Source of the DNA: Flaccisagitta enflata
Taxonomy: Eukaryota; Chaetognatha; Sagittoidea; Aphragmophora
Direction: 5' to 3'
NCBI GenBank assembly: GCA_965153355.1
Contig: OZ231126.1
Location: 111,352,001 to 111,416,000, forward strand
Length of the DNA: 64,000 nt
Part shown: positions 12,614-22,520 of the stretch, one piece after another
Position numbering within the stretch: the stretch's first letter is position 1
Layout: each line of letters starts with the position of its first letter
Position numbers and translations under genes: made by a program
The notes under the pieces: generated by a model
The model's database searches: none
Told to the model about the DNA's origin: nothing
The model's input: the letters and a program-made list of their open reading frames with translations, nothing else

Positions 12614-13471
12614 TCAGTAACTCGTCCCTTGGTTCTCTCCCCGTCCGCTTAGGCTGCTTAGTTCTGATTCAAAATCAGAGTATAAATCAGCATAGGCCGG
12701 GAAATCTTTAAATAGGCTTGAGTCCCCCCCTCTCACCCTCAAATCCACGTCACTGCTCGCGCGCGCGTCATCGTCTCTCGCGTCACCGTCTCTCGCTCGC
12801 GTCGGAGAAAGTGTATCATAGTAATAGTTCTTGGCTTGTTGATGATTGCTAAAGAAATCATCTATGGGCGTAGTCTTCTCTTCTCTTTGTCCATCTTCTC
12901 TTCCCGATCCAGATTGAAACGACGATATCGATGACGACGGAGACAAGGGGGAAGCCTTACAAACACTCGTCTTTGCGCCCTTGCATGACTTAAGATTTTG
13001 CGTCTCTTTCTCTGCTTTTGTTTTCTTTTTAGTGTCAGGCTTTTTGATCATATGTTTTGTTTCGATGGCAGTGAGAACATTGGTGATTTTTTCAAGTCTT
13101 TCTTTCAAATTTCTGAGACACGATGGCGTTATTGTAAGCCTGCCCAGTAATTGTCCAGTCTTGACATATAATTTCGATAGTGGTCCTGCCCGCCCCTGCC
13201 CTTTCCTTCCAGCATTACTTCCATTGGAATTCTTCGCCATTTTTTTGGCCTCCCCAATCCCCTGAGCTGAGTGGCTGGAAGCATATTTCCTTTTAGGGCT
13301 ACTCTTCGTCGTCTTTTCCCTCCCATGAGAGCTAGGTTTCTTGTCCGTTGGGTTGTCCGTCTTTTGGTTCGTCTTCTCCTCCTTCCCCTCCTCCTCCTCC
13401 TTCCTCCTCTCTTGGTGACTCCTCTCCTGCCGGCTTGCTTTATACTTGCTTTGAATCGAGCCATGCTCCAT
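12614..13471 (-). CDS. Hydrophilic Lys/Ser-rich Polinton ORF (285 codons), family unknown
   Basis: ATG at 13471. The product is strongly charged: a Lys/Glu/Arg-rich first third, a more ordered block (LYVKTGQLLGRLTITPSC to about residue 145) and an acidic, Ser-rich end. It lies directly downstream of the protease gene on the same strand, where Polintons carry variable structural or core proteins. It overlaps, in another frame, the very basic reading frame at 13551-13129. One of the two may be a shadow, or a frameshift or splice may link the start of the basic frame to this one. Function unknown. Confidence 0.5.
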   Translation of the reverse strand: MEHGSIQSKYKASRQERSHQERRKEEEEGKEEKTNQKTDNPTDKKPSSHGREKTTKSSPKRKYASSHSAQGIGEAKKMAKNSNGSNAGRKGQGRAGPLSKLYVKTGQLLGRLTITPSCLRNLKERLEKITNVLTAIETKHMIKKPDTKKKTKAEKETQNLKSCKGAKTSVCKASPLSPSSSISSFQSGSGREDGQREEKTTPIDDFFSNHQQAKNYYYDTLSPTRARDGDARDDDARASSDVDLRVRGGDSSLFKDFPAYADLYSDFESELSSLSGRGENQGTSY

Positions 13472-13551
13472 GAAGGAATAGGTCGTTTTTGGTTTTGACT
13501 GGAATTCAGTTTAATGTATCTCTTAAATAGTTTACCACCATCCGATTTCAT
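13129..13551 (-). CDS. Arg-rich basic ORF overlapping the protease stop (core-protein-like)
   Basis: The ATG at 13551 overlaps the protease stop codon as ATGA. The 140-residue product is highly basic, with an Arg tract around residues 55-75 (GGRRRRRGRRRRRTKRR), like the DNA-condensing core proteins of adenoviruses. This is analogy, not homology. The overlap argues that the start is used. Against this, much of its length overlaps the 285-codon frame, and the Arg codons could simply be the alternate reading of a purine-rich stretch. Confidence 0.4.
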   Translation of the reverse strand: MKSDGGKLFKRYIKLNSSQNQKRPIPSWSMARFKASIKQAGRRGVTKRGGRRRRRGRRRRRTKRRTTQRTRNLALMGGKRRRRVALKGNMLPATQLRGLGRPKKWRRIPMEVMLEGKGRGGQDHYRNYMSRLDNYWAGLQ

Positions 13552-14171
13552 GAAAGATTTTTTTTTCTTTTTTTTTCTTTTTTTTTTTCGTTTTTCCGTT
13601 GTTGATTCAAGAAGTCCCAATCGAAAATGAGGTCTAAGACAGAATAGTTCTTCCTTATATTGGGAAATATTGTATGCACGAAGAAGGCAACTAAACAATC
13701 ATTCTTGTAATGATTCTGTAAAATTTTGACATTTTTTTCACTGTAAAATAGATGAATGATGTCATTTGGTAACAGTTTTCTAGATGAAAGCCATAAACAA
13801 GCTAAAGTATGAGCTCCACAGCTAGATAGAATAAACATTTGGACTGTTTTAAGACTTAATAGTTTGGCTTTGTATTTTTTTTTTGCTAGCTTTATAGCTT
13901 TCTCTAGAATAGGTGTGTCCTTTAGATTTTTTCCAGCACTATCATAGAGTTGAATATATCTATTTTTTACTAAATCTAGGCCCTCTAGATTTAAACTCAA
14001 CCAATGTTTTCCAAATTTTTCTGTAGTATTACTTGAATTTATTACTACAAGTTTATGTTTAGATTCTTTTGTGATATATGATAAACTTTGATCTTGACAT
14101 ATCACAATTGGCAAAAGCCTATTACACACAGGGTCTGACTTTAAAGCGTTCAAAATTTGAAGCCCATTCAT
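13548..14171 (-). CDS. PRO: Adenain-like cysteine protease of Polinton (capsid maturation)
   Basis: The product is 207 residues, close to the adenovirus protease. The catalytic layout is visible: His56 in GKHWLSL, Asp77 in LYDSAG, Gln111 and Cys118 in QMFILSSCGAH. In this family (C5, adenain) the enzyme cleaves capsid and core precursors within the particle. The ATG at 14171 is the only sensible start. The C-terminus is a Lys tract encoded by the A/T-rich end. The gene is apparently intact. It lies between the major capsid gene and the basic ORFs, all on the same strand. Confidence 0.88.
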   Translation of the reverse strand: MNGLQILNALKSDPVCNRLLPIVICQDQSLSYITKESKHKLVVINSSNTTEKFGKHWLSLNLEGLDLVKNRYIQLYDSAGKNLKDTPILEKAIKLAKKKYKAKLLSLKTVQMFILSSCGAHTLACLWLSSRKLLPNDIIHLFYSEKNVKILQNHYKNDCLVAFFVHTIFPNIRKNYSVLDLIFDWDFLNQQRKNEKKKEKKRKKNLS

Positions 14172-14270
14172 TTTGTTTGTTAAGAGCAGCAGATAAAGAT
14201 AGACAAATGTCTTCTATCCTTTGACCATGTTTTCTATCCCAGACCACACACAAGATGAATCATCTTTTCC

Positions 14271-14364
<94 letters not shown>

Positions 14365-14696
14365 CTAGTTACCAACAAGGGTCAAAATTGTAAAAAACAG
14401 ATTACTTCTTTCCATGCAGAGAATGTAAATCGACGATCCTCCTCCTTTGACTTCCTCATAACAAATTCAGATTTTATGGGTGTTTTTATGTGTTTGCCTA
14501 TTCCTCCTCTTTTTTATATCTGATCAAGCTTCTTAGTGGCAGACGTCCCAAAAACAACAAAAAATACGTATTTTGAGCAATGAATCATAGCATGGTCGAT
14601 GTCATTTTGAATCCAAGCGCATTTTCAACAGCCCTCTCTGATTGGTTTACTCTTCGAGTCGCTCCTTCTCTCTGATTGGCTCATCCAAGATTGGAG

Positions 14697-14755
<59 letters not shown>

Positions 14756-14777
14756 GTAGTATATAGTATAAACTATA
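14172..14777. other. Spacer between protease and capsid genes, with two GA arrays
   Basis: Contains (GA)n at 14274-14360 and 14699-14753 and two copies of CTCTGATTGG at 14634 and 14668. No gene seen. Confidence 0.85.
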
Positions 14778-15411
14778 CTATAATACATAATTTCGTAGAG
14801 CATTCCTATTCAAGTCAATTTGTAAGCAATTTGAATATTTTTGCAATAAAAAAATTTTGAGATTGCCATTGTCAGCGTTCTTAAATTGCAAATCAAGACG
14901 ACAATTGCCTGACTTAGAGACAGGTCTGATGGGACTTGATCCATTATCATCCATAACTCCAAAATCAAATTTTAGTATGAAATATGAGGTCATAAATCTG
15001 GAAATGTCCGGCCAATATGACTCATCCTGAAATAGATCTGAGCTTGAGAACGCTGTTGCCCAGCCTAGTACATTAGCGTGACTAACTTCACTATCATCAG
15101 TAAAGTTAAAGTCATATGATGGGTACTTAATACTGTCCAAATAAAAATGGGCATTGACTAGTCCATTTCTTTTGAAATCGAACAATGATTTTTTGTAATC
15201 ACCGATATTATTGATCTGGGGAAAAAAATAAGAAAAGAATGTTATTTGGGTTACTAGAAAAGAATGTTAACTGGGTTACTAGGCAAAACAAACTCTCTGA
15301 TTGGTTCTTTCCAAAATTGAATCACTCTCATTGGTTCTTCGAAAAAGATCCTCTGATTAGCACCCCTTCCCAAAATCCCTTCCTCTGATTGGCTCATATC
15401 CGACTAGAATC

Positions 15412-15495
<84 letters not shown>

Positions 15496-15556
15496 CCTCT
15501 GATTCGTGCTCCTTCCCAAAATCCCTTCCTCTGATTGGCTCATATCCGACTAGAAT

Positions 15557-15638
<82 letters not shown>

Positions 15639-16477
15639 GCACATAGAGAGAAAATTGCACATAGACAACTTGCACATAGCTGTAGCATACTCACTTGAGG
15701 CTGTATCATTAGATATACTATTTCAGGAGTTTGTGATTGGAAGAACACATCCTCTTGAGACCAATTAATCAGACCAGCAGGTACATTCAAAGATGTAAGA
15801 CGCCAATTAAAAATGGGATAATTCATAGGGGTCTTCATCAGTTTGGATTCTATGCTCAGAGCTACAGTTGGGTCCACGATAATTTTACAAGAATGAAACT
15901 TAAAATTTCGTATTTCAAAACCAACTTCAAAAGAGGTACATTCCGTTTTAATTACTTGTTTGTCAGAGGCTAGGTGGAATGTATAACTTAGATTTATTAG
16001 AGGTGGTAGATAACGAGGCTGCAAATGAAGTGGCAAAAACAAAGGTGAAATAATTTTTAAATATTTGCTCTCTTTAAGTAGCTCATAACGTTTTTTAAAG
16101 TTGCTAGGACCAGTAAAATCCACACTAGACGCGTCCGCTTCATCCGCCCAGCCCAGACCCTCCAGCTTCACTCCACGGCTGTCATTCGAGAAGCGCAAAA
16201 GCATCAACCACCCCATCAAATTATAATGTCCATAACATGATGTAATTGAGCACCCATTCACCTTCATATCGATATCCGAAAAAATCAAAACACCTGAACA
16301 AAATAAAAAAAATAAAGGTGAGAAGTTTAGAACATTGGTAACTAGGCAAAACAAACGCTTTAATTGGCTCCTTCCTGAACAAAAGCTCTCTCATTGGTGT
16401 TTCACACTTTCCCACCTCTGATTAGCCCCTCTACTGAAATCCTGCTCTTTGATTGGTTCTCATAGTCGAAACCAGGC

Positions 16478-16547
<70 letters not shown>

Positions 16548-17478
16548 ACGTACTGACCTACCTACCTACCTACCTACCTACCTACCTACCTACCTACCAA
16601 CCTATCTACCTACCAGCAGCATTGTCCAAATTCGCGCCTGGATATGGTATTGGGTCTGGATTTGGATCGTCTTTGATATTCATCTCTTCTTTTCCGTCTT
16701 CTTTCTTTCTTTTCTTTCTCATTTCCAATTCAACATCTCTATCAGTTGGGCAATCTGTCTGCCTTTTCCTTTTCCGATCATGAAATTCTCTCTGATCCAA
16801 CATTTTACGTCTTTTAGCCTCGACATCATGCTCGGGCAATCCTGTCGTTAAATCTCTTTTCCGTTTACAATGCATTTTATGTTTTTGTGACTCAGAATTT
16901 TTCTCTTGCCATCTCCGTCTATATTCCTCTTGCTCCTCTATCCATCTTCGCATTCTTTCTTGTTTTTTCTTTTTTTCCATTTCATATCATTCTTTTTTCT
17001 CCTCATATCTCTTCTTTCTGCTGTGAAGCTCATCGTCGTCGAGAACAAATTTGTTTCCAATACATTCATGTTGCGTCGATGGTGAAGGCAGTCTGGCTTC
17101 TGATTGGTCAATTTGGCTTGAAGTCACATTGTCATTGGTTGAGAGATTTACATCCCCTGTGTTGGGGACATTCAAACTTGGCTGGGGATGTATAGGTGGT
17201 AATTTTTCATGATCTGGTAGTTTGACCAGCCTTACTTCAAAACTGATAAAAGACGCCCGACAAGAAGTGAAATGCTTCGAGGGTTCAAGATTTACTGTAA
17301 AAATACGGGTTTGGGGTTTCTGACTCAGTTGAGCATTAGGTGATTTTTGTTCATAATAATAATTGAGCACAGAGTGGTCAATCTTCTCTGTCTCCCATAA
17401 ATTAAGTGCCTCAGACGTTGATGGAATTTCAGCTGAGTTGACACTCTTTTCAAGGGGATCTACTCCGGGGGCCGCCAT
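14778..17478 (-). CDS. MCP: Polinton major capsid protein (3 exons, in-frame stop)
   Basis: Exons: 17478-16614, 16293-15695, 15215-14778. The phases match (1, 0) and give about 633 residues, the usual Polinton capsid length. The N-terminus has the conserved run with NLWETEKIDHSVLNYYYEQ. Exon 2 carries the jelly-roll segment with FSDIDMKVNG and later YPIFNWRLTSLNVPAGLINW. Exon 3 ends with a beta-strand block LDLQFKNADNGNLKIFLLQK. Between them, exon 1 holds a long Lys/Arg/Glu-rich insertion. The insertion has an in-frame TGA at 16987-16989, so this copy is broken, or the base is a sequencing error. Both introns are filled by CT arrays (coding strand) and repeated CCAAT-type boxes. The assignment to the double-jelly-roll MCP family is from motif pattern and gene order. 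Confidence 0.85.
15414..15491. repeat. (GA)n array in MCP intron 2
   Basis: Near-perfect GA dinucleotides, preceded by a unit (GATTGGCTCATATCCGACTA) that recurs before the next array. Confidence 0.95.
15560..15637. repeat. Second (GA)n array in MCP intron 2
   Basis: Same flanking unit as the array at 15414, so the two form a duplicated segment of about 145 bp. Confidence 0.95.
16479..16612. repeat. (GA)n followed by (CTAC)n in MCP intron 1
   Basis: GA array to about 16544, then CTAC tetramers reaching the splice donor (16613 on the - strand). The donor itself is made of the tetramer repeat (GTAGGTAG). Confidence 0.95.
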
Positions 17479-17621
17479 TTTAGTCAAAAATATTTCGAGG
17501 TTGAAACTTTACTGATTTGGTCTTGACTGATTTGGTCTTTTGTTTCTGTAGGACCTTTGTTTTGTTCGGTTTTGTTTTGTTTGGTGATGGTTTGATTTGT
17601 TTTGTTTTGGTTTGTTTCGGT

Positions 17622-17942
17622 TTACTTTGTTTTGTTTTGGTTTGTTTTGGTTTTGGTTGGGTTTTTTTTTTGCTTTTTTGCACTAAACTCTGGTAAATCA
17701 GTATTCAAGCCCAAATGACTAACAAGAGAGGACACTTTATTGTCGTCATTGATATCAATGTCAGTCTGGGGTGATGATTGACCCCCTTTTATACTCTCAG
17801 TAGCAGCCTGAGTCATAATAGACGCACCAGAGCGAATAAGATTGGCTCCATATCGTGATAATTTGTAAGGAGATAAGTTTTTAATCAAATGAGAATTATT
17901 AAGACGAAGCCCCGCCCAACGACCTCGTTGAATGTTAGTCAT
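17622..17942 (-). CDS. Small Polinton ORF between penton and MCP genes, unknown
   Basis: 106 residues from the ATG at 17942, five bases after the penton stop. The first 60 residues look ordered (RWAGLRLNNSHLIKNLSPYK), and the end is a Lys/Thr/Asn repeat created by a GGTTTT-rich stretch. Position and strand suggest a minor structural gene of the element. No family recognised. Confidence 0.5.
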   Translation of the reverse strand: MTNIQRGRWAGLRLNNSHLIKNLSPYKLSRYGANLIRSGASIMTQAATESIKGGQSSPQTDIDINDDNKVSSLVSHLGLNTDLPEFSAKKQKKNPTKTKTNQNKTK

Positions 17943-17947
17943 GATGT

Positions 17948-18943
17948 CTACGGATGAATGACATGTAAAACAATCCGTACTGGGTCTAAGAGCTTTACGA
18001 AACGACCTGCTTGATCGCGGATTTGTATAGTTAACTCAGTTAAATATTCCTTTGACGTGTCGTAATATTGCATTGATTGAGCAAAATTGATACATTTACG
18101 GCTAATCACTTGAGAATCATCATTTTCAATCCATTTTATGACTGAGACCTTTGAACTACCAATCCTGGACTCTGTTACCGCGTCTGTATATATCAGCAAA
18201 TCCGTGACAGACGGACGGACATGAGGAATGTATTGAAAGAAATTCCGAAAATCACATTGAGTCTCCAAGTCTTCTAAAAAGTCTGCATTGAAATTTAATG
18301 TCCTATTGTCAAATCTGAAACTTGAACCAGTTTTATTTTTCCCAATTATGATTTCATCAATTGGTAATGGTTCAAAATGCTGACAAACACCGAATTTTTT
18401 TAACATTTCACCACGTATCCGTATTGTAACGAATTCTGGATGAGCTTTATCATAATTGAACCATAATTTTCGCATAAGCGGATCATATACAAATAAAGGT
18501 TTTTTAGCATCCTTTAAATCATCGCATTGGTTAAAGATTACAGCATTGATACTTCCTATGAAACTTTCAGCATTATCCATATCCTTAGAAGACAATCTCA
18601 CCCATTTGTTCGGGTTGAACTGATCTTTTCTAGGTTCAGGCAACGGAAGTTGACTGTCAGTTACAGTAATTTTTCGTCCATAACCAGTGAAAATTTTCAC
18701 TGTTTCTCCTGCTTGCTTTTTTAAAGCGAATCTTTTTACTCGCCAAGAAAATATCTCTATGCAGCTTGTTAAATCAGTATCAGATTCCAATGCTGTAGAA
18801 AACGAGAATTCGTATAACCCCAATTTTCCTACGCCATTTAAAGCCAAAGGTTCGCTAAAGGATGTACAAAAAGAATAATTTTTATTATTTTTGTGAAGCC
18901 CATGAGAGGTTGAATTTGATAACAAAGTTACATATTCACTCAT
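17948..18943 (-). CDS. Polinton minor capsid (penton-type) protein
   Basis: 331 residues, no intron, ATG at 18943. The beginning (MSEYVTLLSNSTS, then a segment ending LGLYEFSFS) and the end (LTELTIQIRDQAGRFVKL followed by VRIVLHV) match the pattern of the Polinton penton/minor capsid protein, a single jelly roll that fills the capsid vertices. It is placed between integrase and MCP, as expected for the morphogenesis module. Apparently intact. Confidence 0.78.
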   Translation of the reverse strand: MSEYVTLLSNSTSHGLHKNNKNYSFCTSFSEPLALNGVGKLGLYEFSFSTALESDTDLTSCIEIFSWRVKRFALKKQAGETVKIFTGYGRKITVTDSQLPLPEPRKDQFNPNKWVRLSSKDMDNAESFIGSINAVIFNQCDDLKDAKKPLFVYDPLMRKLWFNYDKAHPEFVTIRIRGEMLKKFGVCQHFEPLPIDEIIIGKNKTGSSFRFDNRTLNFNADFLEDLETQCDFRNFFQYIPHVRPSVTDLLIYTDAVTESRIGSSKVSVIKWIENDDSQVISRKCINFAQSMQYYDTSKEYLTELTIQIRDQAGRFVKLLDPVRIVLHVIHP

Positions 18944-18987
18944 GATTGGTTATTTGATCTTTTTCTAAGAGAGATTGATAGGCTTTT

Positions 18988-20166
18988 TCATCCAGTCTTT
19001 TTTTTTTCAGAGTTCTCTATTTGATAAAACTTAGCATAAGAAAGCACTTTTCCATTTCTTGTCTTTCTGTCCTCGTCAAGTCTGGTTTTTATTAGCTTAA
19101 ACTTTTGTCTTGAGCTCTCTTGTTTATTTATTTTTTCTGAGAAAATTTGTGAACCTCTTTTGACTAAAGAAAGTTGGCTTTTATAGAATCTAAAATTAGG
19201 CAAACCTTCTAAAGTATACATTACAGGTATGCTTAACTTGATTGACACGATTTTACGGGGGGTTGGCTGGAACTTAGGCAGAAACGATTTTTTAAACAAA
19301 GATGGCGGCCAATTTTTAGCTAATACAAGATCCCCAATTCTATAAAATGGTGTTTTGCCAGCGTTCTTCGATTCTCTAGTAATTTCTTCATTTATTTTCC
19401 GCTTAAGAAGTAAGCGCATAGCACTGGGATCATTAACAACTTCTTTGGCACTTTTCATATAAAGCTCTTTCCTTGGTGAGCTATTGATGCCATCAACAAT
19501 ATCTTTCAAGTGGTCTAGATAGGTAATTTGACCTAAATGGCTTAAAAATCTCATTAATCTATTTGTTAACTGCTTGACGGCAATTTCAATAAGTATTGAC
19601 TTAGTCTGAGACAGACTTTTTGAATGAATTACAGTCGCGTCATACACTTGTTTTAGCCAGGCCTCATTACTTTTTACTCCACTTTCTTTGTCTGACCAGA
19701 AAATGACACCTTTTTTGCCATGCACAAAAGGATGAGCGTAAAACTGTTCAAATCCATATCTTATGCTTTCACTTGACTTGGAACGCAAAGGAATTACTAT
19801 CAAATAACGACTTAAAGTACACTGAAAAAGGAATAAAAACTTTACATTAGCGTTTTTTGAAGAGAGGTTGTGTACATCGCAGAGATCAATGCCCGTTTCG
19901 TGGAAAGGTATTGATGACCTATAGACTATTTTTCTCCCTTTTTCAGCTTTGAATCGACGATGTTGAGTGAATTCTGGCTCTGTTGATAAAATATTGGCCA
20001 CTGTACCTCTTGTCAATCCTTTTATGTATTCCTTACACTGACGATAGACTTTCTCAACGCTCGAGTAAGCGGCTGCTGATTTAGGGTCCAAAAACGCAGA
20101 TTTCACAATGTCCTTTTGTTCTTGAGTCACTTCGTTGTCAGTTTTGTCCTTGAAACTGGTTGCCAT
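18988..20166 (-). CDS. INT: Retrovirus-type DD35E integrase of Polinton
   Basis: 392 residues from the ATG at 20166; a TTG further upstream is not needed. The catalytic triad is visible as Asp94 (GIDLCDV), Asp159 (IFWSDKES) and Glu194 (ILIEIAVKQL), with exactly 35 residues between the last two. The C-terminal part (GDLVLAK and the following strands) resembles the chromodomain/SH3-like tail of this family. It would insert the linear element into host DNA. The start lies four bases after the stop of the upstream gene. The reading frame is open throughout. Confidence 0.88.
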   Translation of the reverse strand: MATSFKDKTDNEVTQEQKDIVKSAFLDPKSAAAYSSVEKVYRQCKEYIKGLTRGTVANILSTEPEFTQHRRFKAEKGRKIVYRSSIPFHETGIDLCDVHNLSSKNANVKFLFLFQCTLSRYLIVIPLRSKSSESIRYGFEQFYAHPFVHGKKGVIFWSDKESGVKSNEAWLKQVYDATVIHSKSLSQTKSILIEIAVKQLTNRLMRFLSHLGQITYLDHLKDIVDGINSSPRKELYMKSAKEVVNDPSAMRLLLKRKINEEITRESKNAGKTPFYRIGDLVLAKNWPPSLFKKSFLPKFQPTPRKIVSIKLSIPVMYTLEGLPNFRFYKSQLSLVKRGSQIFSEKINKQESSRQKFKLIKTRLDEDRKTRNGKVLSYAKFYQIENSEKKKTG

Positions 20167-20170
20167 GGTT

Positions 20171-20941
20171 TCAATAATGCTCAACCCATCGAATTTTTAG
20201 CTTTCCCGAACCTTTCTTTCCTGAACCTTTCTTTCGCTTGGCTGAACTAGATGGATTAGATGGACTAGATGGACTAGATGGACTAGATTCTTCATTGGCT
20301 ACCTGATCAAATGATTCATTGAGATTCCTCATAACAGAAGTTCTTTTTCTGGGGGGCTCATTTTGACTTGATATATAAGCCCTTGCCTCTCTGTTGCTTA
20401 TGCAATTAAGTAAATCAGGTTCTTGACTTATCACTTGCAAAAGAGGTTTCACGGCATATGATAACTTTTTTTTAGCAGATCCAACAAGATTTCTAAGGAG
20501 ATCTAAAGTATTGATAGATAACACCTTTCCATTAACAGTCACGTGATCCTTAGTAATTACCACTTGTTGAGGATACCGTAAAATTACGTCCAAAAGATTC
20601 AGAGATTTCGTGAGATTATTACTTTCGATTGACTCACTAATATAGTTTGCTACATCTAATGGAGAACTACTAGCAATCTCTTGTTCTGTAGGATTAGACG
20701 AACTAGGCACATTATCAGTGTTAGCATTAAAAATCGGAGTAAGTTTCTTGCTAAGTTTATCCCATTTCATATCATTCTCATTTTTATTTTTGATTTTTTC
20801 CTTTTGCATCTTATCTTGTAACTGTCGAAATCTAATTAGAGCTGTGCTTGGCTCTTTTTTTTTCTTATTTTCTGAAAGAATAGCCTGAAATTGACTTTCC
20901 GGAATTAAGACTTTTTTTTGTACACTAAAAAGGTCATCCAT
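20171..20941 (-). CDS. Conserved Polinton protein next to integrase, function unknown
   Basis: 256 residues, ATG at 20941. Residues 110-190 (around PQQVVITKDHVTVNGKVL and LDLLRNLVG) follow a pattern seen in a Polinton protein of unknown role: a short beta hairpin with NG, then a helix and an EPDLLNCISNREA-type end. The N-terminus is Lys-rich and probably coiled; the C-terminus is Ser/Pro-rich and then basic (KRKKGSGKKGSGK). It is tightly packed with integrase and the next gene. Confidence 0.65.
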   Translation of the reverse strand: MDDLFSVQKKVLIPESQFQAILSENKKKKEPSTALIRFRQLQDKMQKEKIKNKNENDMKWDKLSKKLTPIFNANTDNVPSSSNPTEQEIASSSPLDVANYISESIESNNLTKSLNLLDVILRYPQQVVITKDHVTVNGKVLSINTLDLLRNLVGSAKKKLSYAVKPLLQVISQEPDLLNCISNREARAYISSQNEPPRKRTSVMRNLNESFDQVANEESSPSSPSSPSNPSSSAKRKKGSGKKGSGKLKIRWVEHY

Positions 20942-20950
20942 TTTTTTTTT

Positions 20951-21511
20951 TTATTCTTCTCCACTAGATTCTTCCTCTTCTGATCCTTCTTCTTCTTCTT
21001 CTTCTTCTTCCTCGGGTTCTTCTTCTTCTTCTTTTTCTTCTTCTTCCTCTGGCTCTTCTTCTCCTATTTCCAAAGGATTATATTCGTGAAGAGATTCTTT
21101 TTTTTCCTCTTTTCCTCTTTTTTTCGGAACTTCCGTTGGTTTTTTGTCTTTCTTTTTTTCTTTTTTTTCTTCTTTTTCTTCTTTTTCCTTTTTATATACC
21201 AAAGGTTGAATGTCGATTAATACGATTTTTAAAAACTTGGCAAAAAAGTCTTTATCTATCAAAAGATTTCTTACATTCTTGACAGAGCTTGTTTTAGCAC
21301 ATATTTGAGCAAGTTTTGATCTGTAACACTTGAGCTTTTTCACAGCTTCAGATGAGATAGGCACATTTCTAAAATAGATATTTGCTATAAATGTTTTATA
21401 TAGCTTAATATGTACCATCTTAGCTTTTTTTAGATAAGATTCTCTCTCTGATCTTTTTAAGAGTGAAAGGAATTCAATATCTGGTAATATTTTTTTTATC
21501 TTAGTGGCCAT
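20951..21511 (-). CDS. Small helical Polinton protein with acidic tail
   Basis: 186 residues, ATG at 21511. The first 105 residues form a helical block (KAKMVHIKLYKTFIANIYF, then KLKCYRSKLAQICAK) that resembles a short protein common in Polintons and often found beside the integrase-region ORFs. The rest is a Lys/Glu linker and an almost pure Glu tail (residues 145-186). The gene starts four bases after the ATPase stop. Function unknown. Confidence 0.6.
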   Translation of the reverse strand: MATKIKKILPDIEFLSLLKRSERESYLKKAKMVHIKLYKTFIANIYFRNVPISSEAVKKLKCYRSKLAQICAKTSSVKNVRNLLIDKDFFAKFLKIVLIDIQPLVYKKEKEEKEEKKEKKKDKKPTEVPKKRGKEEKKESLHEYNPLEIGEEEPEEEEEKEEEEEPEEEEEEEEEGSEEEESSGEE

Positions 21512-21514
21512 TTT

Positions 21515-21876
21515 TTATTTATCGTCTTGTTCTTGAGAAAAGGTCAAAACTGGCCATTGATTAGGCAGAATTCGGGTCATGTAGCGTAATAAATTTGGAG
21601 TCTCTATATCCGTTCGGCAGACAAGGTAGCTATATTTAGACAATTCCATACAATAATTGTAACAGCGTTCTAAAAATTGCTTTTTTTTTTATCCTGACAA
21701 AGCTGAATGAAGAAATGAGAGATCATACTACGAGATCTTGGGCTTGAAAATAGTATCGTTATACTAGAATTCAAGTTAATCTAAAAGGAAAAAAGAAAAT
21801 AGGAGGGGGGGGAGGAGGGGATAGGTGTTTTTATAGTCTCTCTCTCTTGAAATCCCAAAATTCCGAAAATTCGAAT

Positions 21877-21907
<31 letters not shown>

Positions 21908-22471
21908 ACATATCATGACTTTTTCTAATGTAACATACCTCTCTAGCGTTTTTAACCTCTTTAGAATAAAGTGAATGTAATAGAGTAAATGAAGCCATAC
22001 TTTGATGGTGGTTTTGTACAGTATGGAAATTGCGTATTGTTTGATTCTGGTCATCGTGAGCAACATCTGTAGATATAATTATGTTATGTTACACTCACAT
22101 AGTCATACTTTCCATCCATCTTTGAATTCCCCTTCACAAGGTGCCCAGCCCAAACCTGCCCAAACATCAGAAAATGATATTTCTTACCATCGAAAATCCA
22201 AATGACATTCCTTTGAGCTTTGAGGTTTTTTTCCGTCATAAAGGGATGTCTCATTGTATGAATAAAGACTACAGGAGGACATTTGAGATCCTTGAAACTA
22301 TTCATCCATTCCTCAGATAATGAATTATAAACATAGAATATCTTTTGACAGTTTGGAAAGTTAAACATGTCATTAAAATACTCCAAACATTGTCTCATAA
22401 AGTAGCTTTTCCCAGTTCCTACGGAAAGAAAAAGAAACGTCAGTGAGTCTCCACTCCAAACCCATCCCATC

Positions 22472-22520
<49 letters not shown>

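Noticed and set aside
20171-20184. Longer integrase with upstream TTG start
   Set aside because: The ATG at 20166 gives a normal start with the whole catalytic core; the upstream part only overlaps the neighbouring gene's stop region.
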